A stretch of 64,000 nucleotides of DNA, taken from positions 1 to 64,000 of the forward strand of contig JBMOMJ010000033.1 in the NCBI GenBank assembly GCA_049324695.1, given 5' to 3'. The stretch is from PMG-095 sp049324695. GTDB taxonomy: Bacteria; Myxococcota_A; Polyangia; Polyangiales; Polyangiaceae. Of the stretch, positions 43,711-52,346 are shown piece by piece. Below the pieces are notes generated by a model. It worked only from the letters and a program-made list of their open reading frames with translations. It made no database searches and was not told the DNA's origin. The position numbers and the translations under genes were made by a program. How positions within the stretch are numbered: the first letter of the stretch is position 1; every line of letters begins with the position of its first letter.

Positions 43711-44694
43711 ATGTTACGAATGCAGTTGCGAGGCCGGGTTTCGGCGTGGATGTTGGTGAGCGCGTTGGGATTGAGTGGGTTGACTTGGAGTGGGGAAGCG
43801 AGCGCCGCGGGCAATAAGCCGACGCCGAAAGAGGAGAGAGTTTCGCTGTATATCCAGATTATCAACAGCGAGTCGGAGCACGTATTCTCGAACTACGACC
43901 GTTACACCAAGCGCTTGAAGGATCCGCAAAAGGGGCCGACGTGCACGGAGACGGGGCCGCAATCGTGGATTAGCAGCATGGGTCCGAGCGCGCCGGATCG
44001 GTATAAGGGGTGGCGCAAGGCGCTGTCGAAGAAGCCGAAGGTGGAGATGGACGAGACGGCGGGCGAAATGCTGGACGCGCTGGAGGCGCTGTACGAGCCG
44101 GGCAACGAAGCCTCGGAGTATTTTTTCAAGAGCAAGTTCAAGCAGGACAGCTGCAAGCGCGCCGGCGAGTTACACGGCGTGCTGATGTCGGGTTGGACGA
44201 AGTACATGCGCGCCGAGCAGGCGATGCGCGTGTTTTTGGACAAGTACACGGACGAGCGCGATCAGAAGGAGTTGGTGGATACGCAGAAGAAGTATGGCAA
44301 GGCGTTTCACTACTATCATCGCAAGCTGATGGTCGACGCCAAAGCGCTGATTCGCGTGGCAGATCGGCAAGATCCGGATTTGGCGGCGGTGCGCGAGAAG
44401 CTCGCCGTGTTCGAGCCGACTTTGAACGAGGCGAAGGCGTTGGATGAGAAGGAGCGCAAGGGCAAGCTGCGTGACGCGCTGTATCAGGGCGGTTACGAGC
44501 AGATGCTGACGCACGCGGGGTGGTTTCGCGACGCCACGAACGAGGTGATTCGTGTGGTGGAGAACGAAGCGAAGGATCCAAAAGCGGCTTCGCGCACGAA
44601 CGCGCGCCCGACTGCAATGAAGAACCTGATCAATTCGTACAACGGCCTCGTCGAGCAATCGAACAAGGTGATGTACTCGAAGGCGATGAAGTAG
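43711..44694 (+). CDS. exported DUF3829-like (YiiG-type) protein
   Basis: 327 residues. The start at 43711 is chosen because a strong GGGAGG precedes it; a frame start at 43684 is weaker. Signal peptide (VSAWMLVSALGLSGLTW then SGEASA), then an all-helical domain (LYIQIINSESEHVFSNYDRY, KLMVDAKALIRVADRQ, MKNLINSYNGLVEQSNKV). The closing YNGLVEQSN pattern resembles DUF3829. Function unknown; periplasmic. Its last codons and stop are tandemly repeated downstream. Confidence 0.75.
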   Translation: MLRMQLRGRVSAWMLVSALGLSGLTWSGEASAAGNKPTPKEERVSLYIQIINSESEHVFSNYDRYTKRLKDPQKGPTCTETGPQSWISSMGPSAPDRYKGWRKALSKKPKVEMDETAGEMLDALEALYEPGNEASEYFFKSKFKQDSCKRAGELHGVLMSGWTKYMRAEQAMRVFLDKYTDERDQKELVDTQKKYGKAFHYYHRKLMVDAKALIRVADRQDPDLAAVREKLAVFEPTLNEAKALDEKERKGKLRDALYQGGYEQMLTHAGWFRDATNEVIRVVENEAKDPKAASRTNARPTAMKNLINSYNGLVEQSNKVMYSKAMK

Positions 44695-44760
44695 TTGCCG
44701 GGCGATGAAGTAGTTGCCGGGCGATGAAGTAGTTGCCGGGCGATGAAGTAGTTGCCCGGC
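44683..44760. repeat. 19-bp tandem repeat copying the 3' end of the upstream gene
   Basis: The unit GCGATGAAGTAGTTGCCGG occurs four times (44683, 44702, 44721, 44740; the last has one extra C), followed by degenerate remnants to about 44790. The first copy contains the final codons Ala-Met-Lys and the TAG stop of the DUF3829-like gene. Confidence 0.9.
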
Positions 44761-44807
44761 AATGAAGTAAGTCGGCAGGCGATGAGGAGTTTGTCAGCGG
44801 TGTAGTG

Positions 44808-47800
44808 TCAGAACTCGCACCAGCCATCTGCCGCCGACTTGCCGAAGGAGTAACTGCGCGCTTGCTTGATGACGAGTGAGCGCGCAGGCCCCATCAGCTT
44901 GAACTCGATATCCATCGCGAACCACGGGTTTTTGGCTTCAGGATCGAGTAGCGGCTGGAAGTGGTCGTGAATGGCTCTGAGGTTGCAAACCAGAAAGGCC
45001 GATTCCTCCAGGCTGAGGACCGGCTCCTCGGGGCTGAAGCTGGAGCGATTGTTGAAGCTGACGGTGTCGGCGCGCAGGTCGTAGCTGAACTCATCGCTGA
45101 GAATACCGGGAGCCGGGTTCGTCACCAGGGCTTCGCCGACCTGCGCATTGACGTACACGATGTCTTGCAAGTTGGGATCGATGACGCTGCGGCTCACGGC
45201 GACGCCGTTGGCGCGCTCGGAGGGGAAGCCTGGGTGGATCAGCACGGCCATGGCCACCTGGCTCTGATCGACGCTGTAGTACTCGCGTTCAGAGAAGGCG
45301 CGAGCGTTCCACAAGCTGGCCCATACAGCGCGAATGGCGTCGTCCATGTCGCGTGCGGTGTTTTCGGCTTCGATGCCTTCTGAGAGATACAAGCCGGCGC
45401 CGTTGAAGCCGGCCAAGTCTTCCACGTTGCTGCTGCTGCGGAAGCGCACGCGCCGGGACGGCCAGCGCAGCGCGATGGCGGTGGCCACCTCGTCGTGCAA
45501 TGCCTGGTCGACAGGATGTTTCGTGATGAGGTCGCGCACTCGAGCGAGCCCAGCGGCCATGGTGGCGGGATCGGCCAAAAAATTGGGATCGCTGTGCAAC
45601 TCGGCAAGTAGCGTGTTGGCCCCGCTTTGCTCGTAGTGCTCGAGCGAATGCACCAGCGGAATGGCAAAAGCCTGATCCGGAACGCTGACGTCGCCGTCGC
45701 AGAACTCGACCTTGGCGAGCTCGGCGAATTGAGCCGCCTTGCCGCCCACGAGCGGTATGTCCGACAGCGAGGACGTTTCGAGCGGCACCACGCCACGCCG
45801 CGAGAGGTCGAGCCTTGGAGTCAGCGTTTCGCCGCTCGGCTTGCGGCTTTCCCAAAATGCGAGTGCTTCGGCTGGATCTGCCAAGCTGAGCTCGAAGCTC
45901 GAGCCCAACACGTCCAGTCGCACCAACTTGCCAATGAAGGGTACGACGCGCGGATCGTTGCGTGCATCGCGTAGCGCCATGTTGGGCGTACCGCGGCTGC
46001 GGCTCAGCACGTTGACGTGTGCAAGCGGCGTTTGAAAGGTTTCGGTCATGAGCCCCGCGATGAGCGGGATGTCGTTGGGAATGCCGTCGGTGAGCACGAT
46101 GTCGCGCGGACTCAGGTTGAGCGTGGGTAGCTCGTCCACCGAAGCCACGCGCAACGTGCCGTAGCTGGTGCCGAGTACGAGAGCCTGGAACTTCACGTTG
46201 GCGTAGGCAGCGTCGGTGCCGACGAGTGGCAGCCGACCTTCCGCGGGGCGGAACATTTCGACTTGCTCCGGCGTCTGCGGGCGCACTGCCCAGCTCTTCG
46301 GATCCGGTACGTGTTTGACCACCGAGAAAAACGCGGTTTCGAGCTGATCGGGAGTGAGCTTGGCAGCGGTCGCAAATTCGAGGCTGGTGAGGTTGGCGCC
46401 GCCGTGGTGCACCAGCGCGCAGGGCACCCAACGTCGGCGCTCGGGGCTTTCGTACTCGTTGCGCACGAACGCCGCCCAACCTAGCGTCCAAGCTCGGTTG
46501 TCTTGGGGGGAGCACCGATCCAAGCGACGTTGCTTCTCGAGTTCGACGTGCACGAAGTCGTAGTGCCACTCGTAGACGTTGGAGTTGATGAACGTGACCG
46601 TGTTACCAAGCTCCAGGTTGACGAGCGCCTCTACGACCACTTCGCCCAGCGCTGCGTGGCCGGTGCCCAGCGCCTGGAAGTCGCCAGGCGTGTAGAAGTC
46701 GTGGATGTAACCAGCGCGGATTTCACGTCGCGCAAGCGGATCGCACTCATCGTTGAGCACGCCGGGCGTCGGCGTCGCGCAGAACCGAAACTGGCCGTTG
46801 CTTTGTTCGTTGCGTGCCAGGCTAGCGCCGTTGGGCCAGTCGCTGAATTCCAAGCGATCGGCGACGAGCTGACTCACGACGTCGACCGTGCTCACCACGC
46901 CTTCGTAGTTCGGACGCGCTGCGATCTCAGCGAGTGCACTCGAGGGAACCGGCACACGCAGGTATTCACCCGGCGCGAGCGAGTCTCGTGGCCATGGAAC
47001 TTCCACGCCGTCTTTGGGTCCCGGCCACGGCATGCTCGCGTCTTTTGCCGCAAAACGCAGGCTGAATTGGCTCAAGTTCAGCGCGCGCGCCGAGGTGTTC
47101 TTTACTTCCACGAAATCCGCAGGGAGAAGGCGCGCCTCTGTGATCGCGAGCGGCGTAGGCGTGTTCGGAAACTGTGCGGGCCAGCTGTATGCAGCGAACG
47201 GATTTGGGTTGGGCTGAGTCACCTGCTCTTGCGGGCCACAACGCTTACCGTTTTCGCGCCCTGGAGTCGCCCAGCCGCAGTCTTTGAATTCGCCAGTGCC
47301 GTCCGGAACGCGTAGGTAGGCGTGGTGCTCGGCGAGCGCAGGCACTTCCACTTCGTCGACCACGCTGTCGCCCTTCTTGGGATCGCGCTTTACGATGCGC
47401 AGTCGCTCGCCGGCGCTCGAGATTTTGAAGGCTAAGTGGAGCTCACCTTGCTCGGGCGTGCCGTCCGCCCACAGCAACACAGTTTGTTTGGGAGCCAAAC
47501 TGAGCTTCGGCAACGGATGACCGCCGCTGCTCTCGAATATCAGATAGTTTTCGAGCTGCCGCGTGCTGCTGCCCGCGTTGTAAATCTCGATGTAATCATC
47601 GGTCTCGCCGAACTCGTCGATCCAAACGCCTTCGTTGCTGGAGACCACTTCGTTGATGCGAAGATCGTAGATGGGCGAGGGCGGAGGAGGCGGTGGTGGC
47701 TGTTGTTGCGGTAACTTCTCGCGCGGGTCGTTGCTGGCGCAACCGACGAGCAGCGCGAATAACGAAAGTGCACTGCCGAATTTCGAACGCCCCGTCAGAG

Positions 47801-47846
47801 TCGCGCCTGCGAACAGGCGTCCGCATCGACCGAAACAACCGCCCAT
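44808..47846 (-). CDS. lipoprotein with lamin-tail and PEP/pyruvate-dikinase-like domains
   Basis: 1012 residues. Signal with lipobox (SALSLFALLVGC), Pro-rich linker, then a lamin-tail domain at about 60-200 (LRINEVVSSNEGVWIDEFGE, YIEIYNAGSSTRQLENYLIF). The middle holds a phospho-carrier swivel-like segment near 605 (TPLAHVNVLSRSRGTPNM, with the expected His). The last 310 residues match the PPDK/PEP-synthase N-terminal ATP-grasp: VGGKAAQFAELA near 703 and VRFRSSSNVEDLAGFNGAGL near 809, ending VIKQARSY. Dikinases normally use cytoplasmic ATP, so an exported lipid-anchored version is odd; it resembles glucan-water-dikinase logic. Activity is inferred only. Confidence 0.8.
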   Translation of the reverse strand: MGGCFGRCGRLFAGATLTGRSKFGSALSLFALLVGCASNDPREKLPQQQPPPPPPPSPIYDLRINEVVSSNEGVWIDEFGETDDYIEIYNAGSSTRQLENYLIFESSGGHPLPKLSLAPKQTVLLWADGTPEQGELHLAFKISSAGERLRIVKRDPKKGDSVVDEVEVPALAEHHAYLRVPDGTGEFKDCGWATPGRENGKRCGPQEQVTQPNPNPFAAYSWPAQFPNTPTPLAITEARLLPADFVEVKNTSARALNLSQFSLRFAAKDASMPWPGPKDGVEVPWPRDSLAPGEYLRVPVPSSALAEIAARPNYEGVVSTVDVVSQLVADRLEFSDWPNGASLARNEQSNGQFRFCATPTPGVLNDECDPLARREIRAGYIHDFYTPGDFQALGTGHAALGEVVVEALVNLELGNTVTFINSNVYEWHYDFVHVELEKQRRLDRCSPQDNRAWTLGWAAFVRNEYESPERRRWVPCALVHHGGANLTSLEFATAAKLTPDQLETAFFSVVKHVPDPKSWAVRPQTPEQVEMFRPAEGRLPLVGTDAAYANVKFQALVLGTSYGTLRVASVDELPTLNLSPRDIVLTDGIPNDIPLIAGLMTETFQTPLAHVNVLSRSRGTPNMALRDARNDPRVVPFIGKLVRLDVLGSSFELSLADPAEALAFWESRKPSGETLTPRLDLSRRGVVPLETSSLSDIPLVGGKAAQFAELAKVEFCDGDVSVPDQAFAIPLVHSLEHYEQSGANTLLAELHSDPNFLADPATMAAGLARVRDLITKHPVDQALHDEVATAIALRWPSRRVRFRSSSNVEDLAGFNGAGLYLSEGIEAENTARDMDDAIRAVWASLWNARAFSEREYYSVDQSQVAMAVLIHPGFPSERANGVAVSRSVIDPNLQDIVYVNAQVGEALVTNPAPGILSDEFSYDLRADTVSFNNRSSFSPEEPVLSLEESAFLVCNLRAIHDHFQPLLDPEAKNPWFAMDIEFKLMGPARSLVIKQARSYSFGKSAADGWCEF

Positions 47847-47947
47847 ATTTTTCGCTCCTAAGTCGAAAGAAAGCCGGACTCGGAGAGAATGCGCTCGGCC
47901 GCCGCGAGCCGCAAGATTCGCGTAAAAACCAGCCGAATTGTCCGACT

Positions 47948-48823
47948 TCAGTGGAAGAGCTGCACTTCGGCGAGCTTGCCCTTGGCGTCATTGATGTGAA
48001 CGCTGTTCGGGAAGCGCCGGATGAACGCGCGCAAAGTGTTCTTGGCGTCGTTCCAAGCCTGGATGTCGAGCTGGGCTTGAGCGAGCGCCAGCGTCGCCTC
48101 GTCCATCACTTCCTTGTCGGACGATGCCTCCGAGAGCTGCATCAAAATCGGGATGGCGTCGCGGTGCATGCCGAGCTTCACGAGTGCGCGTGCGAGCTGC
48201 AGGTTGGCTTGCGGGCTGTGCGCAGCGTCGGTCTTGTATTTGAGCGACTCGCGGAAGGTCTGCTGCGCTTCGTGGAAGCGCCCCATGCGCATGTGATCGA
48301 GTCCGTTCTGGTACGCGATCAACGACAGCTCGTTGCGCGCGCGCTCGACGGCGGCCTCGAATACGGAGCGCTCGGTGGCGCTGAGATCGAGCTTGGCGAC
48401 TTCGGGATAACCTTCGATCAGCTCTTTGCGCTTGTTCAAGGTGATGAGCTGATAGAACTCGGCGGCGCGACGGCTGACGCGCGCTTGGGCCTCTTCACGG
48501 CCCTGCAGGTTCTTCATCTCCTTCTCGAGCTGATCGACGCGGTCACGCGATTCGCGCGATTCGCCGCGTACGGCCTCGAGGCGCACGTCCCAGGCGAGCT
48601 TCACGAAGACCAGAATCACGCCGATGGTGACGGCATACGCCGTTGCGCTGTTCACGAACACACGCCGCTCGTAGCTTTGCTGCCGCTTGGCGATGCTCTT
48701 CAGATCCGCGGCGAGCGCGTTGATGAGGTTATTGGTCTTGATGGAAAGCGATCGGCTCTCGACGATTTCGCGTTTGATTTCCTCGAGCTCGTACTCCTCC
48801 ATGGGCTTTCCGTTGGGCAGCAT
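47948..48823 (-). CDS. membrane-anchored TPR protein
   Basis: 291 residues. Cytoplasmic N-terminus (EEYELEEIKREIVESRSLSI), one membrane helix (SATAYAVTIGVILVFVKLAW, about 59-78), then a coiled coil (SRDRVDQLEKEMKNLQGREE) and TPR-type repeats (LIAYQNGLDHMRMGRFHEAQ; ANLQLARALVKLGMHRDAIP; AQAQLDIQAWNDAKNTLRAF). Probably a scaffold at the inner membrane. It is divergent from efp. Confidence 0.75.
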   Translation of the reverse strand: MLPNGKPMEEYELEEIKREIVESRSLSIKTNNLINALAADLKSIAKRQQSYERRVFVNSATAYAVTIGVILVFVKLAWDVRLEAVRGESRESRDRVDQLEKEMKNLQGREEAQARVSRRAAEFYQLITLNKRKELIEGYPEVAKLDLSATERSVFEAAVERARNELSLIAYQNGLDHMRMGRFHEAQQTFRESLKYKTDAAHSPQANLQLARALVKLGMHRDAIPILMQLSEASSDKEVMDEATLALAQAQLDIQAWNDAKNTLRAFIRRFPNSVHINDAKGKLAEVQLFH

Positions 48824-49083
48824 CCCCTACTTCCGGCGGCTGAGACGAGCAAGTAGCGGCGGCAGGCTCGAATTGGGCTGCGCGCTACCCCGTTCGGCCA
48901 GCGGAGCGACGATCTGCTGTTGCTGGGGGAGCCGAGACGGCCGAGCGCCCCAAAAAAGCCGTCCAGCACCCCGGAAAATCCGCTTCGGGGTTGAACGCCG
49001 GGCGATCCCCCGCTAGAGGCGGTGGCGGCTCGGTGTCTCCGTGCGCCCGAGGCGGGCAGCGGGGCCGGGACGCGAGGAATCAC

Positions 49084-49653
49084 ATGGATACGAGCGACAT
49101 TCGCAAAGGCCTGAAGCTGATGATGGACGGGCAGCCGTACATCGTTGTCGACTTCCAGTTCGTCAAACCCGGCAAGGGCCAGGCGTTCACCCGCACTCGC
49201 ATGAAGAACATGCTCACGGGCGGTACGCTGGAGCGCAACATCCGTTCGGGTGAGAAGCTCGAAGCCGCCGACGTCGAAGAGCGTTCTCTTCAGTATATTT
49301 ACCCCGAGGGCGATGCCTTCGTGTTCATGAATCCGCAGAGCGGCGAGCAGGTCACGGTGCAGAAGGAAGCTGTGGGTGACGACGCCGGCTTCCTGACCGA
49401 CGGCATCGAAGTCTCCGTCATCATCTACAAGGGCAACCCGGTCAGCATCTCGCTGCCGCCTCACATCGTGGTGCAGGTCACCGAGACCGAACCTGGCGTG
49501 CGCGGCGATACAGCCACCAACGTGACCAAGCCCGCGAAGATTTCTACTGGGGCGACCGTGCCGGTGCCGCTGTTCGTCAACGAAGGCGACTGGATCAAGG
49601 TCGACACTCGTTCGCGCAGCTACCTGGAGCGCACCAAGGCTCCTTCGCAGTGA
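49084..49653 (+). CDS. efp: translation elongation factor P
   Basis: 190 residues from the ATG at 49084. MDTSDIRKGLKLMMDGQPYI, then the modifiable loop KPGKGQAFTRTRMKNMLTG (Lys in PGKGQ), VEERSLQYIYPEGDAFVFMN and the C-terminal GATVPVPLFVNEGDWIKVDT are textbook EF-P domains I-III. EF-P binds the ribosome E site and relieves stalling at polyproline. The Lys form implies modification by an EpmA-like enzyme elsewhere in the genome. Confidence 0.97.
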   Translation: MDTSDIRKGLKLMMDGQPYIVVDFQFVKPGKGQAFTRTRMKNMLTGGTLERNIRSGEKLEAADVEERSLQYIYPEGDAFVFMNPQSGEQVTVQKEAVGDDAGFLTDGIEVSVIIYKGNPVSISLPPHIVVQVTETEPGVRGDTATNVTKPAKISTGATVPVPLFVNEGDWIKVDTRSRSYLERTKAPSQ

Positions 49654-49664
49654 GCCGGCTGGCG

Positions 49665-49762
49665 GCGCGTCGCTGAACTACGGCGCGCCGCTTCGTTCGA
49701 AGCTCAAGGGCGCGCTGCCATCGCTCACGCTGGGCAGCGCGTCGCTGAACTACGGCGCGCCG
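49665..49762. repeat. duplicated hairpin between convergent genes
   Basis: A 26-base sequence with GCGCGTCGCTGAACTACGGC is repeated at 49665-49690 and 49737-49762. Each copy has GGCGCG/CGCGCC-type arms able to pair. They sit at the 3' ends of efp and of the convergent lipoprotein gene; the right copy includes that gene's stop. Possible transcription terminators. Confidence 0.55.
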
Positions 49763-51540
49763 CCTTCGCGAACCACGTAGAGTTCAGCGCGCCCATCGTG
49801 CACACATGCTGCGCGCGTGCCGCTATCGTCGACAGTGCAACCGCTCACTTGGCCGCTACTGAAGCCGTCGATCTTCAACAGGCGCTGCGTCTTGCCTCGA
49901 ATCAAAAGTCCGAGCGGAGTTGGTACGGCGAGCTCCTGACCATTGGGTGAGCGGGCGGAGCCGGGACGGGGTAGAGCGGGCGATTTTTCGCCGACTAGGG
50001 TGCCCCCAACGAGCGCCTCAATGCCACTTCCCGTGCTCGCAGGACTCGACGCGAAGCTTTCTCGAAAGCTACCTCCGCTGCACACGCCAGGCCTCGGCGC
50101 GAGTAACTTCGCAGGCTGCGGCTCGGCTCCACCACCGACCACGAGCAACGAGAGCTCGGAGCGGTCGCAGGAGTAGCTGACGCCGAGCCAGCGCTGCTCA
50201 CCTGCAGTGACTTCCAGCGGCCACGCTACAATTCCCGAATCGGGCGGCACCGCTTCTTCGCGCGCGGCGTCCGGCGGGAGTCGCATCAGTCCGCTGTCGG
50301 TTTGAATCAGGAGCGCGCCACCGCTCTCGAAGCTGAGCGGGCTGAAGCTCGGCGGCTTGATGGCTCGCGGTCGTGCGCCGATCACGATTTTGGAGGCAGC
50401 GGTTGCGTTGGCCTTCTTTTCGACGTCGCCTGCGAGCTGCGTGCGCTGTTTGGCGCGCATGGCGCCAAAGTACCAACCATCGCGTGACAGCGCGGCTAAC
50501 GCTTCACTCACGTCGCCGAGCGCGAGCCAAGCGCTCACCTCGAGTGACGCCAAGCGATCGACAACGTCTTGCAAGCCGCCGCAGCGTACGGGATTGCCGG
50601 TCCAATCGAAGACGCGCGGTGTGCCACCCTCCGCGCACACAGAAGCCAGCAACCGACGCGTGGCATCGACGTGCGCCAGCGCGGACTCGGCGGTCTTCTT
50701 TTTTTGTGAGCGTGGGATGTCCTTCTTCAGGAGCTCGAGCAAGCTCTTGTTCGGCTCGCGCCCGTCGCGCGATACGCCGGCGGCGCGATCCAAAAACAAG
50801 AGATCCGCAAAGACCTCGGGCGCGCCTGCACCTACCGCGAGCCCGGCGCTCAGCCGATAATCCTCTCGACCATCCGCGTCTTCGTCGCGCGCCAGCAACG
50901 ACAGCGTGAGGTTCTCAGCGGGCGCTGGCTCCGCGGCGCGCATACCAAAACGCGGCGCAGAGTCCGAAAACGGGTCGACAATTGCGAGCGCGCGCGTCGC
51001 TGCACGCGCCAAGAGCCGGGTGGCGCAGCTCACGCGCACGTCGACGGTCAAGCTGCGTGTACCACTCTGCGACAACGAAGCCACCGGCGTGCAATCGGGC
51101 CCGGTTGGCAAGAAGCTCGGAAAATCGAGCAGCTTTTTTGCGTCACCTTGCGCTGGGTAAAGCCAGAGCTCGCCGGGCAAGGCTTCGCTCGAGGCCTGCT
51201 CCGGCAGCGTCCACACTGCGATTTCGCGCGTCTCGTCGCCGTTGAAATCCGAGACCAACGCTTGTTCGAAGCGGCGCCCAGGTGGCGCCTCGATGTCGCG
51301 GCCCTCGAGGTTCCATCGGCGTGCGTCGGCTGGCGCGAACACCGCTTTCTTCACCGCCAAATCGGGTCCCGGCAAGAGCGGTGGAGCGCTTCCGCTGGGG
51401 ATCGCGGCGGACTCTGGCGGCAGGGCAGAGCTCGGTAACGCCGACGTCACCCCGAAGGGTGTGTAGGGCCGCTCGCGCCGACAACTTTCGCAGGCCACGA
51501 GCACGAGCGGCGCTGCGAACAAGAGCGAAAGGCGCTTCAT
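49750..51540 (-). CDS. large lipoprotein, unrecognised
   Basis: 596 residues from the ATG at 51540. Signal KRLSLLFAAPLVLVAC with lipobox. A Ser/Pro-rich linker, then beta-rich sequence with an FG-GAP-like DFNGDETREIAVWTLP and DEDADGREDYRLSAGL, suggesting a beta-propeller. A central helical part (LLELLKKDIPRSQKKKTAES) and further beta strands follow. No enzyme motif. Nine bases after the enoyl-CoA hydratase stop, so probably in the same operon though unrelated in function. Confidence 0.7.
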   Translation of the reverse strand: MKRLSLLFAAPLVLVACESCRRERPYTPFGVTSALPSSALPPESAAIPSGSAPPLLPGPDLAVKKAVFAPADARRWNLEGRDIEAPPGRRFEQALVSDFNGDETREIAVWTLPEQASSEALPGELWLYPAQGDAKKLLDFPSFLPTGPDCTPVASLSQSGTRSLTVDVRVSCATRLLARAATRALAIVDPFSDSAPRFGMRAAEPAPAENLTLSLLARDEDADGREDYRLSAGLAVGAGAPEVFADLLFLDRAAGVSRDGREPNKSLLELLKKDIPRSQKKKTAESALAHVDATRRLLASVCAEGGTPRVFDWTGNPVRCGGLQDVVDRLASLEVSAWLALGDVSEALAALSRDGWYFGAMRAKQRTQLAGDVEKKANATAASKIVIGARPRAIKPPSFSPLSFESGGALLIQTDSGLMRLPPDAAREEAVPPDSGIVAWPLEVTAGEQRWLGVSYSCDRSELSLLVVGGGAEPQPAKLLAPRPGVCSGGSFRESFASSPASTGSGIEALVGGTLVGEKSPALPRPGSARSPNGQELAVPTPLGLLIRGKTQRLLKIDGFSSGQVSGCTVDDSGTRAACVHDGRAELYVVREGGAP

Positions 51541-51548
51541 CGCGTCGG

Positions 51549-52346
51549 CTAGCGCCCCACGAAGCTCGCCTTGCGCTTGGCGAGAAATGCATCGATGCCT
51601 TCGCGCGCATCTAGGGTTGCGAACAGCGCGCCGAAGCGCTTGGCTTCGAGCGCGGCGGCGCTCGCGTAGGGTTGAAACTGATTCGCGAGCAGGCACTGCT
51701 TGGCGGCGCCCAGCGCGAGCGGCGCTTTCTCCGCCAGCGCGTGTGCGAGCTCGCTCACGCGCGCGGAGAACTCCGCGTGTGGATACACCGCGTCGACCAA
51801 ACCAATGGCTTCGGCGCGCGTTGCGTCGATGGTTTCACCCGTGAAGATCAACTTGCGTGCGCGCCCGCTGCCGACTCGCGCGGCCAAGCGGAAGGTGCCG
51901 CCAAAGCCGGGAATCAAGCCGAGATTGATCTCGGGTTGGCCGAAGCGGGCTTTGTCGGAGCACACAATCAAGTCGGTGCACAACGCGAGCTCGAGCCCAC
52001 CGCCGAGCGCGAAGCCGTTGACCGCCGCAATGCTGGGAAAACTGGCGGCGTCCAGCGCGCGGCCGAGGCGATGGCCGCGTTCGCTGAGCTCGCGCGCCAA
52101 ATCGCTGTCGAGCCCGCCGAGCTCGGAGATGTCCGCGCCGGCCGCGAAGGCGCGGTCGCTCGCGGAGGCCAACACCAGCACGCGCGGTCGCTCGTGCGGG
52201 GCGCGCGCATCCAGCTCCGACACGACGGCGAAGAGCTCGTCGAGCACGCCGCCGCTCAGGGCATTCAGCTTATCGGGGCGATTCAACGTGACGGTGGCGA
52301 CGGCGCCGTGCACTTCCAGCCGAGTCGTCGCGACGAAATCCTTCAT
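51549..52346 (-). CDS. enoyl-CoA hydratase/isomerase
   Basis: 265 residues from the ATG at 52346. Crotonase landmarks: GAVATVTLNRPDKLNALSGG, FAAGADISELGG (oxyanion hole), SIAAVNGFALGGGLELALCT and the catalytic-Glu region FGQPEINLGLIPGFGGTFRL. It hydrates enoyl-CoA in fatty-acid or aromatic-acid degradation. Its start overlaps the dehydrogenase stop by ATGA. Confidence 0.93.
   Translation of the reverse strand: MKDFVATTRLEVHGAVATVTLNRPDKLNALSGGVLDELFAVVSELDARAPHERPRVLVLASASDRAFAAGADISELGGLDSDLARELSERGHRLGRALDAASFPSIAAVNGFALGGGLELALCTDLIVCSDKARFGQPEINLGLIPGFGGTFRLAARVGSGRARKLIFTGETIDATRAEAIGLVDAVYPHAEFSARVSELAHALAEKAPLALGAAKQCLLANQFQPYASAAALEAKRFGALFATLDAREGIDAFLAKRKASFVGR

Noticed and set aside
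46503..47315. Plus-strand 270-codon frame inside the dikinase-like lipoprotein
   Set aside because: It overlaps a well-supported minus-strand gene and has no recognisable protein features.
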